Origin: an uncultured Caulobacterales bacterium | GTDB taxonomy: Bacteria > Pseudomonadota > Alphaproteobacteria > Caulobacterales > Caulobacteraceae | Direction of reading: 5' to 3' | NCBI GenBank assembly: GCA_903884425.1 | Contig: CAISEP010000014.1 | Location: forward strand, 398,531 to 462,530 | Length of the DNA: 64,000 nt | Shown: positions 35,980 through 44,815 of the stretch, in pieces | Layout of the letters: each line of letters begins with the position of its first letter | How positions within the stretch are numbered: the stretch's first letter is position 1 | The notes under the pieces: generated by a model | Database searches by the model: none | What the model was told of the DNA's origin: nothing | What the model saw: the letters and a program-made list of their open reading frames with translations, nothing else | Position numbers and translations under genes: made by a program

Positions 35980-37104
35980 ATGACCGGACGCGCCATCATC
36001 ACCTTCGAGAACGTCACCAAGCGCTATGGCAAGGTGGTGGCCGTGGACAATGTGTCCCTGTCCATCGACGAGGGGGAGTTCTTCGCCCTGCTGGGCCCCT
36101 CCGGCTGCGGCAAGACCACGCTTCTGCGCATGGTGGCGGGGCTGGAGACCCCGGACGAGGGACGCATCCTGATCGACGGCCAGGACGTCACCCAGGTGCC
36201 GCCCAACCGGCGCCCGGTGAACATGGTGTTCCAGTCCTATGCCGTCTTTCCGCACATGACCGTGGCCGCCAATGTCGCCTATGGCCTGAAGGTCGAGGGC
36301 GTGTCCGACGCCGAGATCGCGCCGCGGGTGGAGCAGGCCCTGAAACTCGTAAAGCTGGACGGCTATGGCGCGCGAAGGCCCGACCAGCTGTCCGGCGGCC
36401 AGCGGCAGCGGGTGGCACTGGCCCGGGCCCTGATCAAGAAGCCCCGGGTGCTGCTGCTGGACGAGCCCCTCTCGGCGCTGGACGCCAAGCTGCGGGAGCA
36501 GATGCGCTTCGAGCTGACCCAGCTGCAGGACCAGATCGGCGTCACCTTCCTGATCGTCACCCACGACCAGGACGAGGCGCTCGCCATGGCGTCCCGCTGC
36601 GCGGTGATGAACAAGGGCCTGCTGCAGCAGGTGGGCACCCCGTCGGACCTCTACGAATTCCCCAACAGCCGCTTCGTGGCGGACTTCATCGGCCAGGTGA
36701 ACATCTTCGAGGGGCGTCTCGACATCGACGCCCCGGACCACGCCATGATCTCCTGCCCCGGCCTGACCGCACCGGTCTATCTGGACCACGGGGTCACCGG
36801 GGCCGCGGGTGCCACGGCCTGGGTTGCCCTGCGGCCGGAGAAGATCGAGCTGTCCAGCCGCCAGCCCGGCGACACCCCGCCGAAGATGGAGGACGCCCCC
36901 CAGGGGGCCAACATCGTCGCCGGAGAGGTGCGCCACATCGTCTATCTGGGCTCGGAATCCCTGTTCGAGGTCGAGCTCGAGGGCGGGTCCCGGGTCAAGG
37001 CCCTGCGCACCAACCTCACCCGCTGGGACCAGGAGGACTTCGCCGTGGGCCAGCCCGTGTGGCTGGCCTGGCACGCCTGCTCCCCCGCCATCCTGCTCAG
37101 CTGA
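35980..37104 (+). CDS. Polyamine ABC transporter ATPase (PotA/PotG type)
   Basis: 374 residues from ATG 35980; an ORF start at 35923 would overlap the permease. Complete ABC signature set: Walker A GPSGCGKTTLLRMVAGLE, Q-loop VFQSYAVFPHM, signature LSGGQRQRVALARAL, Walker B VLLLDEPLSALD, H-loop VTHDQDEAL. The C-terminal TOBE-like region (WVALRPEKIELSS, VYLGSESLFEVEL) is shared with PotA/PotG. It powers import of putrescine or spermidine. Last of the transporter genes; 70 bp separate it from the aminotransferase. Confidence 0.93.
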   Translation: MTGRAIITFENVTKRYGKVVAVDNVSLSIDEGEFFALLGPSGCGKTTLLRMVAGLETPDEGRILIDGQDVTQVPPNRRPVNMVFQSYAVFPHMTVAANVAYGLKVEGVSDAEIAPRVEQALKLVKLDGYGARRPDQLSGGQRQRVALARALIKKPRVLLLDEPLSALDAKLREQMRFELTQLQDQIGVTFLIVTHDQDEALAMASRCAVMNKGLLQQVGTPSDLYEFPNSRFVADFIGQVNIFEGRLDIDAPDHAMISCPGLTAPVYLDHGVTGAAGATAWVALRPEKIELSSRQPGDTPPKMEDAPQGANIVAGEVRHIVYLGSESLFEVELEGGSRVKALRTNLTRWDQEDFAVGQPVWLAWHACSPAILLS

Positions 37105-37174
37105 CAAGGCTGGACCTGAAGATCCGACCCAACACTCGTTGAAAATCAGAACTCTACGTGAAGAAAGACATCCG

Positions 37175-38563
37175 ATGACCCTGCGCAACCACGACATTGC
37201 CGAGCTCCGCCGCCTCGACCTGGCCCACCACCTGCCCGCCCAGGCGGACCACGGGCTGATGCAGAAGCTGGGCGGCTCGACCATCATCACGAGAGCCCAG
37301 GGCTGCCACATCTATGACGGGGACGGCCGCGCCATCCTCGACGGCATGGCGGGCCTGTGGTGCGTGCAGGTCGGCTATGGCCGCGAGGAGCTGGCCCAGG
37401 CCGCCTATGACCAGATGATCGAGCTGCCCTACTACAACACCTTCTTCAAGACCGCGACGCCGCCGACGGTGAAGCTGGCGGCCAAGATCGCCAGCCTGAT
37501 GGGCGGCAATCTGAGCCACGTGTTCTTCAACAGCTCGGGCTCGGAGGCGGTGGACACCATCATCCGCCTGACCCGCTACTACTGGGCGGCCAAGGGCCAG
37601 CCGGACCGGCACGTGATCATCGCCCGCACCAACGCCTATCACGGCTCGACCCTCGGCGGCGTCAGCCTGGGGGGCATGGGTCCGATGCGCGGTCAGGGCG
37701 GGCCGCTGGTGCCCGGCTTCGAGCACATCATGCAGCCCTATGCCTTCAATCTCGGCTTTGGCGAGGACGAGGAGAGCTTCTGCAACCGCGCCGTCCAGGA
37801 GCTGGAGGACCGGATCCTGGCCGTGGGGCCCGAGCGCGTTGCGGCCTTCATCGGCGAGCCGGTGCAGGGCGCCGGCGGGGTGATCATTCCCCCCGCGGGC
37901 TACTGGCCGAAGATCGAGGCGGTGTGCCGCAAGTACGGCATCCTGCTGATCTGCGACGAGGTGATCTGCGGCTATGGGCGCCTGGGCGAATGGTTCGGCT
38001 TCCAGAAGTACGGGGTGAAGCCGGACCTGATCTCCATGGCCAAGGGCCTGTCCTCCGGCTACCTGCCGATCTCCGCCGTCGGCGTGGCCGACCATGTGGT
38101 GGAGGTGCTGCGGGAGGTGGGCGAGGACTTCATCCACGGCTACACCTATTCCGGCCACCCCACCTGCGCCGCCGTGGCGCTGGCCAACATCGCCATCCTC
38201 GAGCGGGAACATCTGGTGGACCGGGTCCGCGACGAGATCGGCCCCTATGCCCAGAAGGCCTTCGCCACCCTGGCGGACCACCCCCTGGTGGGTCAGGTGC
38301 GGATGACCGGCCTGCTGGGTGCCGTCGAGATCGTGTCGGAGCCCGGCACCAACCACCGCTTCGGCGGCAAGGAGGGAAAGGCCGGCCCCATGGTCCGCGA
38401 TGCCTGCATCAGGAACGGCCTGATGGTCCGCGGCATCCGCGACAGCCTGGTCTTCTGCCCGCCGCTCGTCATCTCCGAGGCGGAGGTGGACAAGGCGGTG
38501 GAGATCATCCGCAAGTCGCTGGACGAGGTGACCCCCGCGCTCCGGGCCATTCCCGCCGCCTGA
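37175..38563 (+). CDS. Putrescine--pyruvate aminotransferase (SpuC-like)
   Basis: 462 residues from ATG 37175. Class III PLP aminotransferase: NSSGSEAVDTIIRLTRYYW (phosphate site), ARTNAYHGSTLGGVSL, GEPVQGAGGVIIPP, LICDEVICGYGRLGEWFG (PLP-binding Asp) and the Schiff-base Lys in SMAKGLSSGYLPISAVG. The opening residues DLAHHLPAQADHGLMQKLGG and the LPYYNTFFKTATPP stretch match SpuC, which moves an amino group from putrescine to pyruvate, giving 4-aminobutanal and alanine. The importer upstream supports this substrate. Other omega-amine donors remain possible. Confidence 0.85.
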   Translation: MTLRNHDIAELRRLDLAHHLPAQADHGLMQKLGGSTIITRAQGCHIYDGDGRAILDGMAGLWCVQVGYGREELAQAAYDQMIELPYYNTFFKTATPPTVKLAAKIASLMGGNLSHVFFNSSGSEAVDTIIRLTRYYWAAKGQPDRHVIIARTNAYHGSTLGGVSLGGMGPMRGQGGPLVPGFEHIMQPYAFNLGFGEDEESFCNRAVQELEDRILAVGPERVAAFIGEPVQGAGGVIIPPAGYWPKIEAVCRKYGILLICDEVICGYGRLGEWFGFQKYGVKPDLISMAKGLSSGYLPISAVGVADHVVEVLREVGEDFIHGYTYSGHPTCAAVALANIAILEREHLVDRVRDEIGPYAQKAFATLADHPLVGQVRMTGLLGAVEIVSEPGTNHRFGGKEGKAGPMVRDACIRNGLMVRGIRDSLVFCPPLVISEAEVDKAVEIIRKSLDEVTPALRAIPAA

Positions 38564-38591
38564 TCCCGGGCCCCAAGCAAGGACGCACTCC

Positions 38592-40544
38592 ATGACCCGT
38601 CGCTGGACCAAGGAAGATCGCAGACTCGGCATGGACCGGCCGATCCAGCGACGGGACTTTCTCAATGGCGCGGCCCTGGCGGTCGGCGGTGCCACAGCGG
38701 GTCTGGGCCTTGCTGGAGCCGCAGGTGCCGCCGAGGCCACCCCCTGGCCGCAGGACCGTCCGGACTATTATCCCCCCCGGCTGCAGGGCCTGCGGGGCAG
38801 CCATCCGGGGGCCTTCGAGGCGGCCCACGCGCTTCGGGACGGGACCAAGCCCGGCCGGGTGACGCCCCTGAAGGAGACCTATGACCTGATCGTCGTGGGG
38901 GCCGGGATCAGCGGCCTGTCCGCCGCCTGGTTCTGGCGCGAAAGGCACCCCGACGCGAAGATCCTGATCCTCGACAACCACGACGACTTCGGCGGTCACG
39001 CCAAGCGCAACGAGGTGGTCATGGCGGACGGCAGCGTGCGGCTGATGAACGGCGGCACCCTGATGATCGACAGCCCGTTCCCGTACAGCCCGCAAGCCGA
39101 CGGCCTGCTGAAGGCCCTCGGCATCGATCCGGTCGCCCTGTCGAAGCGGTGCGAGGATCACGCCGCCTACCGCCAGCGCGGCCTCGGCCAGGGCATCTTC
39201 TTCGACCGGGAGACCTTCGGCGAGGACCGGCTGGTGGCAGGCCTGCCGGACCTGGGGGAGGACCTGCCGTCCATGGAGGCGGTGGACGGCTTCATCGACG
39301 CCACGCCCCTGTCCGCGACCGCCCGGGCGGACCTGCGCCGCCTGCTGACCACCTTTCCGGACCCGTGGCCGGACCTGACCTCCGACGCCAAGAAGGACCG
39401 GCTGTCGCGGATCAGCTACCGGGACTACATCCGCGACGTGCTGAAGATGGACCCGGCGGTGGTGGCCATGTTCCAGACCTTCACGCAGGGGGAATGGGCC
39501 GCCGGCATCGACGCGGTCTCGGCCCTGGACTGCTGGGGCTTCGGCATGCCCGGGTTCCGGGGGCTGAACCTGGCTCCCGGCCCCACGTCGCGGATGAGCT
39601 TCACCCCCCGGGGCTATTGCGTGGGGGCGAGCTACCGGTTCCATTTCCCGGACGGCAATGCCTCCATCGCCCGGCTGCTGGTCCGCGCGCTGGTGCCCGC
39701 GGCCCTGCCCGGCTCGACCGCCGACGACATCGTCACCACCCGGTGCGACTATTCCCGCCTGGACCGACCGGACAATCCGGTGCGCCTGCGCCTGTCCGCC
39801 ACCGTCACCGCGGCGCGGCACCGGGGCGGTGACCCGGACACCGCCACCCATGTGGAGGTGGACTATATCCGCGGGGGGCGGAGCTTCTCTGTCGCCGGGG
39901 CGAAGGTGATCCTGGCCTGCTACAACATGATCATCCCCTATCTGTGCCCGGAACTGCCGGAGGCGCAGAAGGCGGCGATGCACGAGCTGGTGAAGGAGCC
40001 GCTGGTCTACACCACCGTGGCCATCCGCAACTGGACGGCGCTGGACAGGCTGAAGGTGTCGTCGGTCCGCGCGCCCGGGGGCTACTGGACGAGCTTCAAC
40101 CTCGATCCGGTGGTGAACATCGGCAGCTATTCCGGCGTGACCGATCCCACCCGCCCCACCCTTTTACGCCTGACCCGCACCCCTTGCGCACCCGGCCTGT
40201 CGGAGCACGACCAGAACCGGGCCGGGCGGGCGGAACTGCTGGCCACGTCCTTCGAGATCTTCGAGCGGGAGATCCGCCGGGAGCTGGGCCGCATCCTGGG
40301 CCCCGGCGGCTTCGACCCGGCCACGGACATCACCGGCATCGTCGTCAACCGCTGGCCCCACGGCTATGCCCCGGAGCGGAACTTCCTGTGGGAGCCGGAA
40401 CTCCCCGAGGACCAGCTGCCCCAGACCGTGGCGCGCAAGCGCTTCGGCCGCATCGCCATCGCCAATTCCGACTGCGGCGGCGGAGCCTATACGGACGTGG
40501 CCATCGACATGGCCCACCGGGCGGTGGGTGACCTCAGCGCCTGA
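38592..40544 (+). CDS. Spermidine dehydrogenase-like FAD enzyme, Tat-exported
   Basis: 650 residues. A Tat signal IQRRDFLNGAALAVGG is near residue 22, with a signal region ending near 48. The flavoprotein body opens YPPRLQGLRGSHPGAFEAAH and then YDLIVVGAGISGLSAAWFW (FAD dinucleotide motif), FGGHAKRNEV, and ends with NSDCGGGAYTDVAIDMAHRA. This opening and layout match P. aeruginosa SpdH, which cleaves spermidine to 1,3-diaminopropane and 4-aminobutanal. Position at the end of the polyamine operon agrees. Periplasmic location would let it act before import. Assignment of spermidine as substrate is by homology only. Confidence 0.78.
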   Translation: MTRRWTKEDRRLGMDRPIQRRDFLNGAALAVGGATAGLGLAGAAGAAEATPWPQDRPDYYPPRLQGLRGSHPGAFEAAHALRDGTKPGRVTPLKETYDLIVVGAGISGLSAAWFWRERHPDAKILILDNHDDFGGHAKRNEVVMADGSVRLMNGGTLMIDSPFPYSPQADGLLKALGIDPVALSKRCEDHAAYRQRGLGQGIFFDRETFGEDRLVAGLPDLGEDLPSMEAVDGFIDATPLSATARADLRRLLTTFPDPWPDLTSDAKKDRLSRISYRDYIRDVLKMDPAVVAMFQTFTQGEWAAGIDAVSALDCWGFGMPGFRGLNLAPGPTSRMSFTPRGYCVGASYRFHFPDGNASIARLLVRALVPAALPGSTADDIVTTRCDYSRLDRPDNPVRLRLSATVTAARHRGGDPDTATHVEVDYIRGGRSFSVAGAKVILACYNMIIPYLCPELPEAQKAAMHELVKEPLVYTTVAIRNWTALDRLKVSSVRAPGGYWTSFNLDPVVNIGSYSGVTDPTRPTLLRLTRTPCAPGLSEHDQNRAGRAELLATSFEIFEREIRRELGRILGPGGFDPATDITGIVVNRWPHGYAPERNFLWEPELPEDQLPQTVARKRFGRIAIANSDCGGGAYTDVAIDMAHRAVGDLSA

Positions 40545-40549
40545 GGTCA
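40529..40549. terminator. Hairpin holding both convergent stop codons
   Basis: TGACCTCAG at 40529-40537 pairs with CTGAGGTCA at 40541-40549 around a 3-base loop, a perfect 9-bp stem. It contains the stop of the spermidine dehydrogenase gene (40542-40544) and, on the other strand, that of the glutamine-synthetase-like gene (40547-40549). No T run follows on either side; probably a compact bidirectional terminator or end-stabilising structure. Confidence 0.5.
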
Positions 40550-41938
40550 GACGTTCAGCAGCAGGAACTCACGCTCCCACGGGCTGATCACCCGCATGAA
40601 GGTGGCGAATTCCGCCCGCTTCACGGCGGCAAAGGTCGTGACGAACCGGCGGCCGAAGGCCTCGTCCAGCTCCTCGGTGTCCTCGAACAGACGCACGGCC
40701 TCCAGCAGGCCGGACGGCAGGTCGAACTCCGACGCGCGGCTCGCCCCGGCCACGGGTTCCGACGCATTCAGCCCCTCCACCAGGCCGAAATAGCCGCAGG
40801 CCAGCACCGCCGCCAGCGCCAGATACGGGTTGGCGTCCGACCCCGGGGCCCGGCACTCCACCCGCCGGTTGGCGGCGTTGGAGGGCGGGATGCGCAGGCC
40901 CGTGGTGCGGTTGTCATAGCCCCACTGGACGTTCACCGGGGCGGAGGAGTTGGAGACCAGCCGCCGGTAGGAGTTCACATAGGGGGCCAGCATGCAGGTC
41001 ACCGCCGGCACCAGCTTCTGCTGCCCGCCGATATAGTGGAAGAATTCCGGCGTGGGCCGCCCGTCCTCGTCGGTGAAGATGTTGCGGCCGGTGGCCACGT
41101 CCAGCACGCTCTGGTGGATGTGCATGGCCGAGCCCGGCTCGTTGGCGATGGGCTTGGCCATGAAGGTGGCATAGATGTCGTGGGCGAGCGCCGCCTCGCG
41201 GATGGTGCGCTTCAGCAGGAAGACCTGGTCCGCCAGCTCGATGGGGTCCCCGTGGCGGAGGTTGATCTCCATCTGGGCGGCACCTTCCTCGTGGATCAGG
41301 GTGTCCACCTCCAGGTGCTGGGCCTCGGCGAATTCGTAGATGTCCTCGAACACCGCGTCGAACTCGTTCACCGCAGAGATGGAATAGGACCGCCGCCCCG
41401 CCTCCGCCCGGCCGGAGCGGCCGATGGGCGGCTCCAGCGGATAGTCGGGATCGACATTGCGCTTCACTAGATAGAACTCGATCTCCGGGGCGACCACGGG
41501 CTTCCAGCCGCGCTTGGCATAGAGGTCGACGATGCGCTTCAGCACCTGGCGGGGCGCGATCTCCACCGGGCGACCATCCCGGAACATGGCGTCGTGGATC
41601 ACCTGGGCAGTGGGGTCGGTGGCCCAGGGCACCTCGCACAGGGTGGAGAAGTCGGGGCGCAGCTCGATGTCCCCGTCGGAGGGGTCGTAGCGGAACTCCT
41701 CCGTCTCGTCGGGATATTCGCCTGCGATGGTCTGCATGAAGATCGAGGACGGCAGGGCCATGGCCGTGTCGTCGAAGAACTTGGAGGCGGGCATGATCTT
41801 GCCCCGGGCGACCCCGGCAAGATCGGGCACCACGCACTCGATCTCGGTGATGCCGCGACTGGCCGCCCAGGCGCGGGCCTCGGCGACATTGGAAATGACC
41901 GGAGGGGCCGGACGGTCGATGGATTTCTTCTTGGCCAT
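40547..41938 (-). CDS. Glutamine synthetase family protein (gamma-glutamyl amine ligase type)
   Basis: 463 residues from ATG 41938; a TTG five codons upstream is an alternative. Landmarks: ECVVPDLAGVARGKIMPASK, PEIEFYLVKRN (metal Glu), GAAQMEINLRHGDP, GSAMHIHQSVLD (His), NRTTGLRIPPS and SDANPYLALAAVLACGYFG. It is clearly different from the enzyme at 31671 (motifs diverge) yet of the same non-GlnA branch that ligates glutamate to amines. It is convergent with the spermidine dehydrogenase. It could act on a different amine (spermidine, diaminopropane or ethanolamine-type) or backs up the first enzyme. Confidence 0.82.
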   Translation of the reverse strand: MAKKKSIDRPAPPVISNVAEARAWAASRGITEIECVVPDLAGVARGKIMPASKFFDDTAMALPSSIFMQTIAGEYPDETEEFRYDPSDGDIELRPDFSTLCEVPWATDPTAQVIHDAMFRDGRPVEIAPRQVLKRIVDLYAKRGWKPVVAPEIEFYLVKRNVDPDYPLEPPIGRSGRAEAGRRSYSISAVNEFDAVFEDIYEFAEAQHLEVDTLIHEEGAAQMEINLRHGDPIELADQVFLLKRTIREAALAHDIYATFMAKPIANEPGSAMHIHQSVLDVATGRNIFTDEDGRPTPEFFHYIGGQQKLVPAVTCMLAPYVNSYRRLVSNSSAPVNVQWGYDNRTTGLRIPPSNAANRRVECRAPGSDANPYLALAAVLACGYFGLVEGLNASEPVAGASRASEFDLPSGLLEAVRLFEDTEELDEAFGRRFVTTFAAVKRAEFATFMRVISPWEREFLLLNV

Positions 41939-42104
41939 GGGGCTGCTCTGCAAAGGCGGGCCGGAGCGGGTCAGGGACGGGCGATCCGGCGACAGGAAAA
42001 GGGAACGTGGACGGGAGAGGCTGGGGCCGCGCCCCGCTAATCGTCCGGAGGCCGGGCAACGCGCCCTGCGTCTGGCGGTTCACGCCCGTTCCTGCCGCGG
42101 GCGG

Positions 42105-42118
42105 CAGTGCGATCACTG
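42105..42118. promoter_or_regulatory. CAGTG-CGAT-CACTG dyad between glnA-like and TonB genes
   Basis: A perfect 5-bp inverted repeat with a 4-base centre, 14 bp in all, lies in the 389-bp gap between the divergent glutamine-synthetase-like gene and the TonB receptor. It resembles the dyad at 31477-31496. Apart from this and the palindrome at 42253 I see nothing else in that gap. Confidence 0.35.
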
Positions 42119-42252
42119 AGGGGTCCCAGCTTGCCCATGCACGGCGACGCACCTGCGCGACGCCTGACGCTCCAACCTTGTATGCAGTTGCCGTGAGCAT
42201 AACTTGCCCCGGATCGAGGCGCCAGTGGGCTTCGCGCAACAGCCAGGAATTA

Positions 42253-42262
42253 TGTGATCACA
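42253..42262 (+). promoter_or_regulatory. TGTGATCACA palindrome and TTGACA box before the TonB receptor
   Basis: A perfect 10-bp palindrome stands six bases before TTGACA (42268-42273), a consensus -35 box; 17 bases on, GAACGT is a weak -10. The core GTGATCAC is identical to the site before the polyamine operon (31564-31571), in the same position relative to the -35 box. Binding there would cover or adjoin the -35 element, as expected for a repressor. Confidence 0.5.
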
Positions 42263-42327
42263 GCGCCTTGACAGCTCCCGGCCCGGGACGGAACGTCACA
42301 CAACCCTCACACGCCGCAGGATCCCCC

Positions 42328-44772
42328 ATGTCCCCTCTTCCGCACGGCCGCCTCCGGCTGATTGGCTCGACCGCCCTGGGTGCCTGTCTCGCGGCCCTTT
42401 CCGTCAGCGCCTCCGCTGCGGAGCAGCCGGTGGCCGCCAAGGACGACTCCACCGTGCTGAAGGAAGTGGTGGTCACCGCCACCCGCACGTCCCAGGTCCT
42501 GTCCAAGGTGCCGATCTCGGTCAGCGCTTTCACCCAGGAGACCATGGACAAGCAGGGCATCAAGTCGTTCAGCGACATTGCCCGCTATACCCCCGGCGTG
42601 ACCTTCGACGACAGCACCAAGGACGTGTCGATCCGCGGGATCGAGTCCAATGCCGGGGACGCCACCACCGGCATCTATATCGACGACACCCCGATCCAGC
42701 TGCGCACCCTGGGCTTCAACTCCAACAACACCCTGCCCGCGGTCTTCGACCTCGACCGGGTGGAAGTGCTGCGCGGGCCGCAGGGCACCCTGTTCGGCGC
42801 CGGGTCGGAAGGGGGCACGGTGCGCTACATCACCCCCCAGCCCAGCCTCACCACCTTCAGCGTCTATGGCCGGGCGGAGACCGCCTATACCGACGGCGGC
42901 GCGCCCAGCGTCGAGGCCGGCGTCGCCATGGGCGGGCCGATCATCCAGGACAAGCTGGGCATCCGGCTGAGCGTCTATGACCGGCATGACGGCGGCTATG
43001 TGGACCGGGTGGACACCTATACCGGCCAGACGACCAAGACGAACTCCAACTGGACCGACACCTTCGTCTGGCGCGCGGCGCTGGCCTGGGCACCGACGGA
43101 CAAGCTCCTGATCACGCCCACGATCGAGTACCAGAACCGCAACCAGCGGGACACGGACGGCTATTGGGAGGCCCTGTCGTCGGGGAACAACTACAAGAAC
43201 GGCAATCCGGAGCGACAGTCCGACTACGACCGGTTCTATCTGGGATCGATCAAGGCAGAATATGACCTCGGCAAGGCCAAGATCATCTCCAACACCTCAG
43301 GCTTCACCCGCCGGGAATACCTGCTGAACGGCTATGAGGGCACGCTCTACAACCTCGCCTTCTTCGGCAGCTTCGTCAGCGCGGGCGTCGATCCCCAGGG
43401 GGCGCCCTGCACCGGCGGCGTCTGCGGGACGGGCGCGCTGACCGGCAATCCCTCGCCGCTGCTGAACGCCAACGGCCTGAACCTGCCGGGCTTCGGTCGT
43501 TACAGCTCCCCCAACAGCATCACCAACGTGCAGCAGAACTTCACCCAGGAACTGCGCATCCAGTCCACCGACCCGGATGCGAAGATCAACTGGGTGGCCG
43601 GCATCTTCTATTCGAAGGACCGGCAGGAGAGCATCGAGGAAATCCACGACCCGCAGCTGGGGGCCCTGACCCAGTACCTGTTCGGCGAAACGATCGGCGA
43701 TGCCTGGACCGAGCCGACCCTGCTGCCCAACGGGGACGACTACTACAACCGCAATGTCGGCCATTCCTCGCAGACCGCGGTGTTCGCCGACGTCACCTAC
43801 AACGCCACCGACAAGCTGAAGCTGATCGCCGGGCTGCGCTATGCCCGCACCCATTTCGACATCGCCAACAATGCCGACGGTCCGCAGAACTATGCCCCCT
43901 CCGGCGGCACCAACGGCAAGAACGACAAGCCCTTCACCCCGAAGGTCAGCATCTCGTATCAGACCACCGACAACGACATGCAGTATGCCACCATCTCCAA
44001 GGGCTATCGCATCGGCGGGGCCAATGTGCCGCTGAGCGCGGGCCTGCTGGGCAGCTGCCAGTCGGATCTGGCCCTGCGCAATCTCACCGACACACCGGCG
44101 ACCTACAATTCGGACAGCACGGTCAGCTACGAGATCGGCTCGAAGGACAAGCTGTTCGGCCGGTCCCTGCAGATCGCCACCAGCGTCTACCACGTGGACT
44201 GGTCCAACATTCAGTACCAGGACCTGCTGTCCACCTGCGGCATTCTCTACACGACCAACCTGGGATCGGTGTCCAGCAACGGCTTCGACTTCCAGGGCAC
44301 CTGGCTGCTGACCCACGGGTTCGAGATGGACCTGGCGGTGGGCTATACCGATGCCAAGTTCACCAAGTCCGCCGGCGTGCCCGGCAGCCCGACGGTGCGC
44401 AAGGGCGACACGGTGGGCGGTGCTCCGCTCACCGTGACCCTGGGCGGCCGCTGGGACTTCACCCTTGCGGACCGGGCCGTCTATCTGCGGGTGGATGACC
44501 AGTATGCCAGCAAGAACACGGGCACGACGCCCATCCTGGACTCGCAGACCGCCGCCTATGACCCCGGCCTGACCAAGCCACCGGCGACCAACTACCTGTC
44601 GGCCCGCTTCGGCACCAAGCTCGGGCCCTGGGATGTGTCCGTGTTCGGCAACAACCTGACCAACACGCATCCGGAACTGACCCGGAACCACGCCACGGGA
44701 AGCTCGCCCATCTATCAGCTGACCACGGCCCGCCCGCTGACCATCGGTGTCACCGGGGTGTTCCGCTACTGA
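42328..44772 (+). CDS. TonB-dependent outer-membrane receptor
   Basis: 814 residues from ATG 42328, with AGGA six bases upstream and a signal peptide ending SVSASAAEQ. A TonB box-like LKEVVVTATRTSQ starts the plug, followed by MDKQGIKSFSDIARYTPGV, VEVLRGPQGTLFGAGSEGGTVRY; the 22-strand barrel occupies residues ~180 to the end, closing with TIGVTGVFRY. Its family is the large group that includes vitamin B12, siderophore and plant-compound receptors; the ligand is not readable. Setting between a polyamine operon and alanine dehydrogenase, with a shared operator, makes a polyamine-linked ligand worth testing. Confidence 0.93.
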   Translation: MSPLPHGRLRLIGSTALGACLAALSVSASAAEQPVAAKDDSTVLKEVVVTATRTSQVLSKVPISVSAFTQETMDKQGIKSFSDIARYTPGVTFDDSTKDVSIRGIESNAGDATTGIYIDDTPIQLRTLGFNSNNTLPAVFDLDRVEVLRGPQGTLFGAGSEGGTVRYITPQPSLTTFSVYGRAETAYTDGGAPSVEAGVAMGGPIIQDKLGIRLSVYDRHDGGYVDRVDTYTGQTTKTNSNWTDTFVWRAALAWAPTDKLLITPTIEYQNRNQRDTDGYWEALSSGNNYKNGNPERQSDYDRFYLGSIKAEYDLGKAKIISNTSGFTRREYLLNGYEGTLYNLAFFGSFVSAGVDPQGAPCTGGVCGTGALTGNPSPLLNANGLNLPGFGRYSSPNSITNVQQNFTQELRIQSTDPDAKINWVAGIFYSKDRQESIEEIHDPQLGALTQYLFGETIGDAWTEPTLLPNGDDYYNRNVGHSSQTAVFADVTYNATDKLKLIAGLRYARTHFDIANNADGPQNYAPSGGTNGKNDKPFTPKVSISYQTTDNDMQYATISKGYRIGGANVPLSAGLLGSCQSDLALRNLTDTPATYNSDSTVSYEIGSKDKLFGRSLQIATSVYHVDWSNIQYQDLLSTCGILYTTNLGSVSSNGFDFQGTWLLTHGFEMDLAVGYTDAKFTKSAGVPGSPTVRKGDTVGGAPLTVTLGGRWDFTLADRAVYLRVDDQYASKNTGTTPILDSQTAAYDPGLTKPPATNYLSARFGTKLGPWDVSVFGNNLTNTHPELTRNHATGSSPIYQLTTARPLTIGVTGVFRY

Positions 44773-44785
44773 CGAAATCGTGGAT

Positions 44786-44809
44786 GGGGTCCGGTCGAGG
44801 CCGGACCCC
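44786..44809. terminator. Hairpin between TonB receptor and ald
   Basis: GGGGTCCGG at 44786-44794 pairs perfectly with CCGGACCCC at 44801-44809 across TCGAGG. It lies 13 bp after the receptor stop and 6 bp before the convergent ald stop, so it can serve both genes. T runs are weak. Confidence 0.65.
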
Positions 44810-44815
44810 TGCCAC

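Noticed and set aside
42253..42262. TGTGATCACA read as a CRP/FNR site
   Set aside because: CRP sites need TGTGA and TCACA six bases apart; here they abut, so a different regulator family is more likely.
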